From NCBI GenBank assembly GCA_016709965.1, contig JADJLT010000001.1:1-64000 (forward strand): a DNA stretch of 64,000 nt, given 5' to 3'. The notes under the pieces were generated by a model. It made no database searches. It was not told where the DNA came from and saw only the letters and a program-made list of their open reading frames with translations. Numbering within the stretch: the stretch's first letter is position 1; each line of letters starts with the position of its first letter. This DNA comes from Betaproteobacteria bacterium (GTDB taxonomy: Bacteria; Pseudomonadota; Gammaproteobacteria; Burkholderiales; Rhodocyclaceae). This document shows, piece by piece, positions 9,846 to 16,054 of the stretch. The translations under genes were made by a program, and so were the position numbers.

Positions 9846-10514
9846 CTAGAGTCGCCTATTGCCCATGGATCGATGCAGTAGAACCGCCGGCGCGTTGACC
9901 CGGGGGCAGGTGCGGAGGTCGCCGACCTGAGAAAATCCGAATTCCCGACGGTAGTACCCTGCATGCCGCGGGTTAACTTCAATGACAACATCTGTCACGC
10001 CAAAAACTGCCTTGGCATATTTGTAGGTGGAGCGGAACAGTGATTTCAGTAACGCCGGATCGTTGGCTTCACTGTCAACGGCCAGTCGGGTAACTTCGCA
10101 AATGACGCGGGCCGGTTTGCGCAGCTTGGCCATTTCGTCCGCGTAAAGTTTGTCGACGAGCAAACCGGCGCTTGAATCACGGGAAGTGGTCATCGTTGCA
10201 ACAAGTTCGCCATCCAGCCAGCCACCAAGCGTCGCATGATTCGGATCGCCGATTAGCTGGCGGGGTGGGGAAAGCCGATACCCACGCCAGGAATACATTC
10301 GGCGAACCAATGCTGCGCAGGCGCGATGCTGTTGGTAGGTGACGGCAGGTGCAACAGTCAGTTCCTGCGAATCAAAATCGACATTTGCACCGAAAGAGTT
10401 ACCGCTCCCCACAGATGACATTAGCGCGGACATGAATCCGGCTGATGGCGTGGAGCCTGAGGGTATGACGATTTGCATAGGCGACATTCTATGAGGAGCG
10501 ACGTTAGGAATCAA
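9846..10514 (-). CDS. N-acyl amino acid synthase, FeeM-like GNAT
   Basis: 222 residues. From about residue 55 it reads as an acyltransferase of the FeeM/autoinducer-synthase type: TYQQHRACAALVRRMYSWRG, WLDGELVATMTTSRDSSAGL, EVTRLAVDSE (the E-x-x-R-x-A-V strand), VIEVNPRHAGYYRREFGF, and the closing RTCPRVNAPAVLL. Relatives make N-acyl amino acids from acyl-ACP and are common in PEP-CTERM/exosortase-bearing betaproteobacteria. The start codon overlaps the bactofilin stop by 4 bp (ATGA), so the two are translationally coupled. Substrate cannot be told from sequence. Confidence 0.75.
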   Translation of the reverse strand: MIPNVAPHRMSPMQIVIPSGSTPSAGFMSALMSSVGSGNSFGANVDFDSQELTVAPAVTYQQHRACAALVRRMYSWRGYRLSPPRQLIGDPNHATLGGWLDGELVATMTTSRDSSAGLLVDKLYADEMAKLRKPARVICEVTRLAVDSEANDPALLKSLFRSTYKYAKAVFGVTDVVIEVNPRHAGYYRREFGFSQVGDLRTCPRVNAPAVLLHRSMGNRRL

Positions 10515-11068
10515 CCAGCCACAGCAGCGAGGGGTTTGACTGCCTCGTCACGAAGGTGGAACTGATTGGTTTTTTCGGCGGAAAGCGTGCTGATATCGCC
10601 GCACAGTTCGCCACCTTCATCAATGACCAGCTTGCCGTAGCGAATCTTGCCATGAACCTTGCCGGTCGCATGAATAATGAGTTGCGAACGTGCGGTCAGT
10701 TCGCCTTCAAAAGTACCGTGAATTTCCGCAATGTCGATACTGACCTTGCCGGAAAACGAGCCGTTTTCAGCGATGCGGATCACCCGGCTATCCATGGTTG
10801 CGTCAACGCGACCTTCGACCACGAGCGTGTCGCAATCAAGAATTTCGGCGCCCTTGAGCTTGACATCCGGGCCGACGATCAGTCGCGCGCCGATGACAGC
10901 TTCCGGTGCGCTGGCAGCTTCGGTCTTTTCAGGCTGAGTGACTGGGGTCGATGTCGTGCTGGTCGTTGTCGATGGGGGGTTGAGATTGCTGCCACTGCCA
11001 AGGATGTTATTGACCTCCTTGCGGGTGATGGCGTCATTGCGGTTGGTGAGACTGGGTTTGTTGAACAT
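10511..11068 (-). CDS. Bactofilin
   Basis: 185 residues. A disordered Thr/Ser/Pro-rich N-terminus (to about 58) is followed by the right-handed beta-helix of bactofilins with regular glycine-spaced strands (GARLIVGPDVKLKGAEILDC, VEGRVDATMDSRVIRIAENG, FEGELTARSQLIIHATGKVH, KIRYGKLVIDEGGELCGDIS) and a short tail. Bactofilins self-assemble into nucleotide-free filaments that organise the envelope. First gene of a two-gene operon with the acyl synthase. A sigma-54-type promoter lies 50 bp upstream with two GlrR-like sites behind it, so regulation by the divergent glrK-qseG-glrR system is predicted. Confidence 0.9.
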   Translation of the reverse strand: MFNKPSLTNRNDAITRKEVNNILGSGSNLNPPSTTTSTTSTPVTQPEKTEAASAPEAVIGARLIVGPDVKLKGAEILDCDTLVVEGRVDATMDSRVIRIAENGSFSGKVSIDIAEIHGTFEGELTARSQLIIHATGKVHGKIRYGKLVIDEGGELCGDISTLSAEKTNQFHLRDEAVKPLAAVAG

Positions 11069-11117
11069 GTTGACTCCCGTATTGAGGTTTTCGACGATTG
11101 ACTGTCCGGAAGCTCAT

Positions 11118-11133
11118 TGCGAGAAGCATGCCA
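11118..11133 (-). promoter_or_regulatory. Sigma-54-type promoter for the bactofilin operon
   Basis: Minus strand TGGCATGCTTCTCGCA: GG and GC at the -24 and -12 positions with correct 15-bp geometry (consensus TGGCAYR-N4-TTGCA, one mismatch, C for T). The predicted start near 11107 leaves a leader of about 40 nt. Confidence 0.6.
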
Positions 11134-11207
11134 TGTAAAATAATTGTCATTAAAACAATGGTTTGAAGATTAAATATAAAGTTAATATTAACTACTTACT
11201 CATCTTT

Positions 11208-11225
11208 AGTCGTGAAATGGCGACA
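11208..11225. promoter_or_regulatory. GlrR-like binding site 1
   Basis: AGTCGTGAAATGGCGACA, matching TGTC-N10-GACA (the GlrR site described in E. coli) with one mismatch. It has the inner palindrome GTCG-N8-CGAC shared with the sites at 11274 and 14834, and lies about 100 bp upstream of the predicted bactofilin start. Confidence 0.55.
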
Positions 11226-11273
11226 GATTTTTTTGCTAATTTCCTAAAACGCTGCCAGTCTATACCTATAAGC

Positions 11274-11291
11274 TGTCGTGGTTTTGCGACA
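11274..11291. promoter_or_regulatory. GlrR-like binding site 2
   Basis: TGTCGTGGTTTTGCGACA is a perfect match to TGTC-N10-GACA and contains GTCG-N8-CGAC. It lies 66 bp from site 1, in the 356-bp AT-rich region between the bactofilin operon and glrK. Otherwise that region (11069-11424) shows no gene. Confidence 0.6.
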
Positions 11292-11424
11292 AATGTGTAA
11301 CAAATTGAATATATTGAGTTAAATATCAACTGTTTTGGTGGTGATTATCCGGAATGATCCGGTTGGCCAATCTTTCAGCAAAGTAGTTGCGGTTTAAACT
11401 CCAGTTTTATTCCACAGAACCCGA

Positions 11425-12828
11425 ATGAACAGAATTTCCTTCCGCCAAGGCATGTTGCTCGGCTTTGCATTGATCGTTTTGCTACTTGGCGGAGCGGCGG
11501 TACAAAGCTGGCTAGTGGTGGAGCATCTGGTCGACCAGAGCCGGCAGAGCAGCGATCGCGCCATCCAATTAATGGCTTCGGTTCAGGAGCTTGGCGAGCG
11601 TACCGTCGACATCGAACGCAGTGCCCGCCAGTATCTCGTATTGGATAACCCTGTTTTCCGGCAGCGTTTCGATGAGCATCTTACCCAGTCGCTGGCCGTC
11701 GTTGATCGGCTGGACGGTCTGGCCGCAGAACCGCTACTACCCCTGCTGGGCGGGTGGCGCATGGTTGCCTCGGCATTGCGCAGCGGTCTGGATCAAAATA
11801 TTTCGCAAGCAGAAATCCTTCCCTTGCTGTCCCGGATGGCCGAGCTTGACGGTCTGCTCAAACAAGCCGGGCAACGGTGGATAGAAGCGGAGAGCCGGAA
11901 GTCGCTGGACGAACTGGAAGCCAATCGACTACGCCTGGGTGGGCGAATCGGGTTGGCTTTGGTGGGGGCGCTGCTTGTAGCATTGGCAATGGGATGGTGG
12001 CTTGTCCGGCCGGTTCGCCACCTTGAACAGGCAATCGTTCGTCTAGGCGCAAGCCGCTTCGACGAAGCGGTTACGGTGGGCGGGCCGGCTGACTTGCGCC
12101 AGCTTGGCAAAAGGGTTGACTGGCTGCGCCAGCGCCTGGCTGAACTGGAAGCAGATCGCGAGCGGGCGCTACGCCATGTTTCGCATGAACTGAAAACGCC
12201 GCTGACTGCATTAAAGGAGGGCGTTTCCCTGTTGCGTGAAGAAGTGCCCGGACCACTGGCAGCAGGGCAGCGTGAAGTTGTCGAGATACTCCAGCACAAC
12301 GTGGGAAGTCTTCAGGAGCAAATTGAGAGTCTGCTGACGCTTAACGCGGCAGCCTTTGAAGCACGACGCCTGCAGATTGCGCCGGTCAAGCCGCGCAAGC
12401 TGCTGGCATCCGTGGTTCAACGCCGGGAGTTGCACAGCCAGTCGCGGCAATTGAATATCGTCGTCGAGGCGCCTGATGAAGCCGCCATGCTCGACGCCGA
12501 AAAGATGGCCATCGTGCTCGACAATCTACTGTCCAACGCCATCGATTTCAGTCCCGAACAAGGCGAGATCCGCTTGCTGGTCAGCCATGCAGATGGCCTC
12601 TGGCACTTCGACTGCATCGATCAGGGACCGGGAATTGCCGACGAAGATCGGCAACGGATTTTCGATCCCTTTGTTCAGGGACAACGTATGGCACCGGCAC
12701 CGCGGCAGGGCAGCGGGGTCGGACTTTCTATCGTTCGCGAACTAGTGCGAGCTATGGGAGGCGCGGTTTTTCTCGTTCCGCAAGCAACGGGCGCCCATTT
12801 TTGTGTGGAAATACCTGATGCACAGTAA
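11425..12828 (+). CDS. glrK: Sensor histidine kinase GlrK (QseE)
   Basis: 467 residues. A first transmembrane helix (about 10-30), a helical periplasmic domain of about 145 residues, a second helix (LALVGALLVALAMGWWLV, about 177-194) and HAMP lead into the phosphoacceptor box HVSHELKTPLTALKEGVSLL (His near 253). The ATPase part shows the N box NLLSNAIDFS, DQGPGIADED and GSGVGLSIVREL. With a QseG-type lipoprotein and a GAFTGA response regulator directly downstream, it is the GlrK of a GlrK-QseG-GlrR system, which in enterobacteria senses envelope or cell-wall state. First gene of the operon; it overlaps the next gene. Confidence 0.9.
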   Translation: MNRISFRQGMLLGFALIVLLLGGAAVQSWLVVEHLVDQSRQSSDRAIQLMASVQELGERTVDIERSARQYLVLDNPVFRQRFDEHLTQSLAVVDRLDGLAAEPLLPLLGGWRMVASALRSGLDQNISQAEILPLLSRMAELDGLLKQAGQRWIEAESRKSLDELEANRLRLGGRIGLALVGALLVALAMGWWLVRPVRHLEQAIVRLGASRFDEAVTVGGPADLRQLGKRVDWLRQRLAELEADRERALRHVSHELKTPLTALKEGVSLLREEVPGPLAAGQREVVEILQHNVGSLQEQIESLLTLNAAAFEARRLQIAPVKPRKLLASVVQRRELHSQSRQLNIVVEAPDEAAMLDAEKMAIVLDNLLSNAIDFSPEQGEIRLLVSHADGLWHFDCIDQGPGIADEDRQRIFDPFVQGQRMAPAPRQGSGVGLSIVRELVRAMGGAVFLVPQATGAHFCVEIPDAQ

Positions 12829-13387
12829 CGACCATTGTTCTATTTGCATCCTGAAGAGTCTCGTCGCCGGACTGCTCTTCGCTCTGATTTTGTCTGGTTG
12901 TACCGGCGGTATGGCACCGCTGGTCAAGAAGGTCTCGAATGCTGACGAAATAACCCCGGAGGCCGCCTTGGTGTATTACCAGGGCCTCGCAAAAATGACA
13001 CCGGCTGAACTTGGCCGGGAGCGCATGATATTGGTTGCCGTTCAGCAGATTCCCTACACGCAGATCAGAATGGCGATGCTGCTCGGCCATCCGCGGGTTC
13101 AGCAGGATTTGGGCAAGGGCTTGTCACTCCTTGATAGCATCCTCAAATCCAACGACCCTGCTGCCGTGCCGTTTCATCCGCTGGCCCGGCAGGTTGCCGA
13201 CAACTATCTGGAGCGGATAAAACTCGAATATCAGCTCGAAAAGCAGGTGCAGCAGTTGAACTCGCAACTGAAGGAAAGCCAGCGCAAAGCGGCTGAACTT
13301 CAGGACAAGCTCGACAGCCTCGCCAATATCGAACGAACGCTGATTCCCCGACCGCGTGCGGTCAGGCCGGAAGGAGTAAAACGATGA
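12818..13387 (+). CDS. qseG: QseG-like outer membrane lipoprotein
   Basis: About 189 residues. The signal sequence ends in a lipobox (LFALILSGC, Cys near 28). The remainder is helical with a coiled-coil C-terminal part (LEYQLEKQVQQLNSQLKESQ, RKAAELQDKLDSLANIERTL). In E. coli QseG is an outer membrane lipoprotein that touches and stimulates the kinase QseE/GlrK. The position between kinase and regulator, overlapping both (11 bp and 4 bp), gives the name more than sequence identity does. An alternative start at 12803 adds five residues. Confidence 0.8.
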   Translation: MHSNDHCSICILKSLVAGLLFALILSGCTGGMAPLVKKVSNADEITPEAALVYYQGLAKMTPAELGRERMILVAVQQIPYTQIRMAMLLGHPRVQQDLGKGLSLLDSILKSNDPAAVPFHPLARQVADNYLERIKLEYQLEKQVQQLNSQLKESQRKAAELQDKLDSLANIERTLIPRPRAVRPEGVKR

Positions 13388-14799
13388 GCACTGGCGCCCA
13401 CGTACTCGTCGTTGACGACGATGAAGACATCCTGAAGCTGCTGACCATGCGCCTGAGGGCCAAGGGCTTCCGAATTACCGCAGTTGGCTCCGCCGAGCAG
13501 GCGCTGACGCAGATTGCCATCGACCCTCCGCGCGTGGTCGTCAGCGACATCCGTCTGCCCGGTCAGGACGGCCTGGCGCTGTTTGAAGAAATCCGCCGGA
13601 CGCGGCCGACGCTGCCCGTCATCCTGCTCACGGCACACGGCAACATTCCGGATGCCGTTGATGCCACATCACGCGGCGTTTTCGGCTACCTGACCAAGCC
13701 TTTCGATAGCCAGATACTGCTCGAAAAAATCGACCGCGCCCTGCAACTCTCGGCGCCATCCTCGCCATCCGGTGACGATCTCGGTATCACTGGCAAGCGT
13801 GGCGACGATGCGTGGATGGTTGGCGTCATCTTTCGCAGTAGCCGCATGGCCGAACTGATGGCCGAAGCGCGTATGGTCGCTGCCTCTGACGCCAGCGTGT
13901 TGATACGCGGCGAAAGCGGCACCGGCAAGGAAGTCTTGGCCCGCGCCATCCATCGCGCCAGCCCGCGCGCCAATGGGCCATTCGTCGCCATCAACTGTGG
14001 CGCCATACCGGAACAACTGCTCGAATCCGAACTTTTCGGTCACGCCAAGGGCGCGTTTACCGGTGCCGGCGCCAGCCGCGTCGGTTTGTTCCAGACCGCC
14101 AATGGTGGCACGCTCTTTCTCGACGAAATCGGCGACATGCCGCTCGCCCTGCAGGTCAAGCTGTTGCGCGTGCTGCAGGAGCGCGTCGTGCGCCCGGTCG
14201 GCACTACCAAGGCCGAGCCGGTTGATGTCCGTCTGTTGTCGGCGACACACCGGGACCTCGACGCCGCCATGGCGCAAGGGCAGTTCCGCGAAGACCTCTA
14301 CTACCGTCTTGACGTTGTCTCGCTCAACCTGCCGCGCCTCGATGAGCGGCGTGAAGACATTCCCTTGCTGGCCTCCCATTTTGTGCAACTGCTCGCCGGC
14401 AAATACGGCAAGCCGGTCAACGGATTTGCCCCTGAAGCCCTTGAAGCCCTTGCCACCGCCGCCTGGCCGGGCAATGTCCGACAGCTCTTCAATGTTGTGG
14501 AACAAAGCTGCGCGCTGACCTCAACGCCGCTCATCCCGCTCAGCCTAGTTCAGCGCGCGCTACGCGTACCGCCCATGGATGCCCTGAACTATGCCGAAGC
14601 CAAGCAGCGGTTCGAGCGCAATTACCTCGTCCAGTTGCTCAAACTCACTGACGGCAATGTCGCCGATGCCGCGCGTCTGGCTGAACGTAACCGGACAGAG
14701 TTCTACCGTCTGTTGCAAAAGCACGACCTGACGCCCGCCATGTTCCGCAGCGAAGGAGATTCGGTGTTTTCGAGCGGCGAACGTCCCGGTATCGCATGA
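13384..14799 (+). CDS. glrR: Sigma-54-dependent response regulator GlrR (QseF)
   Basis: 471 residues: receiver domain with DDD near 10-12, phosphoacceptor in VVSDIRLPGQDG (about D55) and the Lys switch YLTKPFD. The AAA+ domain has Walker A GESGTGKE, the sigma-54 contact loop GAFTGA (AKGAFTGAGAS), GTLFLDEIGDMPL and the R-finger segment FREDLYYRL. A Fis-type helix-turn-helix lies near the end (DGNVADAARLAERNRTEFYR). It should activate sigma-54 promoters when phosphorylated by GlrK. Predicted targets are the flanking bactofilin operon and the BON-protein gene. ATGA overlap with qseG. Confidence 0.92.
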   Translation: MSTGAHVLVVDDDEDILKLLTMRLRAKGFRITAVGSAEQALTQIAIDPPRVVVSDIRLPGQDGLALFEEIRRTRPTLPVILLTAHGNIPDAVDATSRGVFGYLTKPFDSQILLEKIDRALQLSAPSSPSGDDLGITGKRGDDAWMVGVIFRSSRMAELMAEARMVAASDASVLIRGESGTGKEVLARAIHRASPRANGPFVAINCGAIPEQLLESELFGHAKGAFTGAGASRVGLFQTANGGTLFLDEIGDMPLALQVKLLRVLQERVVRPVGTTKAEPVDVRLLSATHRDLDAAMAQGQFREDLYYRLDVVSLNLPRLDERREDIPLLASHFVQLLAGKYGKPVNGFAPEALEALATAAWPGNVRQLFNVVEQSCALTSTPLIPLSLVQRALRVPPMDALNYAEAKQRFERNYLVQLLKLTDGNVADAARLAERNRTEFYRLLQKHDLTPAMFRSEGDSVFSSGERPGIA

Positions 14800-14833
14800 C
14801 ACGACGCCGGATACAGACAAGCTCAAAAACACT

Positions 14834-14851
14834 TGTCGTTCCGCAACGACT
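14834..14851. promoter_or_regulatory. GlrR-like binding site 3
   Basis: TGTCGTTCCGCAACGACT, TGTC-N10-GACA with one mismatch and the same GTCG-N8-CGAC core as the two sites upstream of glrK. It lies about 80 bp upstream of the sigma-54-type promoter of the BON gene. Confidence 0.55.
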
Positions 14852-14915
14852 GAATCCACAGCTTAAAAATCAGCAATTAAAACCAATTATTTGATTTATA
14901 TGAATAATTTAAACA

Positions 14916-14930
14916 TGGCACGAAGTTCGC
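14916..14930 (+). promoter_or_regulatory. Sigma-54-type promoter for the BON-domain gene
   Basis: TGGCACGAAGTTCGC: perfect -24 element TGGCACG and a -12 element TTCGC with the invariant GC (one mismatch to TTTGC), spacing correct. The predicted start near 14942 falls before the ribosome site AAGAAGGG and the ATG at 14968, which rules out the upstream ATG at 14932. Confidence 0.65.
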
Positions 14931-14967
14931 AATGATGAATTGCAATCAACAAAAGAAGGGATTTGCC

Positions 14968-15309
14968 ATGATCAAACGTCACCTGATGGTGGTTAGCCTT
15001 ACCGCTGCCGCAACCTTTGCCGGCCTCGGCCTCTCTGCCTTTGCCACCGACGACCCCAAAGCCGTCGCAGCCCTGATCGCCAACAACGAAGTCCACGACG
15101 CAGCGCTCACCGAAAAAGTAGAAACCGTGTTGCGTACGGACGTAGGCCTTACCGGCTCGCAATTCCGCATCCTGTCCAGATCTGCCGTCGTCACAATAGC
15201 CGGCACGGTACCTGACGAACATGCGCTGCGCCGGGCGCTTGACCTGGCCAGCGGCGTGCGTGGCGTACGTGAAGTACGCAACGCCATGGAGGTCGACCTC
15301 CCAAAGTGA
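14968..15309 (+). CDS. Secreted BON-domain protein
   Basis: 113 residues from the ATG at 14968 (MIKRHLMVVSLTAAATFAGL), a signal peptide with likely cleavage after SAFA. The mature part is a single BON domain: DAALTEKVETVLRTDVGLTG, FRILSRSAVVTIAGTVPDEH, then RRALDLASGVRGVREVRNAM with the typical closing VRNAMEV. BON proteins such as OsmY act in the periplasm or bind membranes or peptidoglycan. The start is chosen because the predicted sigma-54 transcription start lies just before it. Likely a GlrR target. Confidence 0.85.
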   Translation: MIKRHLMVVSLTAAATFAGLGLSAFATDDPKAVAALIANNEVHDAALTEKVETVLRTDVGLTGSQFRILSRSAVVTIAGTVPDEHALRRALDLASGVRGVREVRNAMEVDLPK

Positions 15310-15342
15310 CAAAAGAGGGCGATACCCCCTTGAGTCGGCTGC

Positions 15343-15609
15343 TTAGACGGTTTCCAGCGTTATCAGTAGCGCGCCTTCATCGACTGTATCGCCCTCTGTA
15401 ACATGAACCTGAACGACCAAGCCCGCCTGCGGGCTGGGAATGTCCAGCGCCACCTTGCCGGTCTCCAGCGTCAGAATATTGTCCTCGCGGGCCACCAAGT
15501 CGCCTGTCTTGACCAAAACCTCAAGAATGAACACATCGCCGCTCGCGCACGAGCCACAACTCGACCAGCACTCAGGGTATTTCGGCATGCGAACAAAGGC
15601 GAAACTCAT
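15343..15609 (-). CDS. Stand-alone lipoyl/biotinyl-type domain with CxxxCxxC loop
   Basis: 88 residues. The second half is a clear lipoyl-type swinging domain: EVLVKTGDLVAREDNILTLE, then TGKVALDIPSPQAGLV and VHVTEGDTVDEGALLITLE, with the modifiable Lys in ETGKVAL (near 52), closer to the lipoyl ETDKA pattern than to the biotin MKM. The first strand is interrupted by PECWSSCGSCASGD, a CxxxCxxC triplet that ordinary lipoyl domains lack. No dehydrogenase genes are nearby. Whether it carries lipoate, biotin or a metal cluster is open. Convergent with the BON gene. Confidence 0.7.
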   Translation of the reverse strand: MSFAFVRMPKYPECWSSCGSCASGDVFILEVLVKTGDLVAREDNILTLETGKVALDIPSPQAGLVVQVHVTEGDTVDEGALLITLETV

Positions 15610-15674
15610 CGGCTAATTTCCTCGAAACCCTTGCATTCTACGCGGGCCTCCGTATAATGCGCCGCTCTGACAGT

Positions 15675-15751
15675 GCGCCCGTAGCTCAGCTGGATAGAGT
15701 ACTTGGCTACGAACCAAGGGGTCGGGCGTTCGAATCGCTCCGGGCGCACCA
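15675..15751 (+). tRNA. tRNA-Arg (anticodon ACG), copy 1
   Basis: 77-nt cloverleaf: acceptor GCGCCCG/CGGGCGC, D arm GCTC...GAGT, anticodon arm CTTGG-CTACGAA-CCAAG (anticodon ACG), T arm GGGCG-TTCGAAT-CGCTC, encoded CCA. Reads CGN codons after A34-to-inosine editing. Confidence 0.97.
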
Positions 15752-15812
15752 GCAGAACAACCCGCCGAAGGTTGAAAAAATCGGCAGCAGCAGTAAAAAG
15801 CAGTTTAGGTGT

Positions 15813-15889
15813 GCGCCCGTAGCTCAGCTGGATAGAGTACTTGGCTACGAACCAAGGGGTCGGGCGTTCGAATCGCTCCGGGCGCACCA
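15813..15889 (+). tRNA. tRNA-Arg (anticodon ACG), copy 2
   Basis: Identical over all 77 nt to the copy 61 bp upstream, including CCA. Probably co-transcribed; a terminator follows 11 bp later. The AT-richer HD-GHKL gene begins after it. Confidence 0.97.
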
Positions 15890-15900
15890 AAAATTCATGA

Positions 15901-15926
15901 AAAAGCCACCTTCGGGTGGCTTTTTT
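15901..15926 (+). terminator. Terminator of the tRNA-Arg transcript
   Basis: AAAAGCCACC-TTCG-GGTGGCTTTTTT: tetraloop hairpin followed by a T run. Confidence 0.9.
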
Positions 15927-16054
15927 GTTTTCTGACTTTCGCTTGAGCTGGTCTTTTCCTTGAGCGCTTCATGCAAACCGCGTAATCTGCCGTTTTCCAT
16001 GTATTCATAGCCCCCCGTGTTACTTGGACGGGGGGTATATGGCTAAGGACACCA

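Noticed and set aside
14802..14819. Fourth possible GlrR site (CGAC-N10-GACA) after glrR
   Set aside because: Two of four bases differ in the first half and the GTCG-N8-CGAC core is missing.
15606..15890. Open frame encoding a duplicated peptide (RPERFERPTPWFVAKYSIQL)
   Set aside because: It is the translated antisense of the two tRNA-Arg genes, a common annotation artefact.
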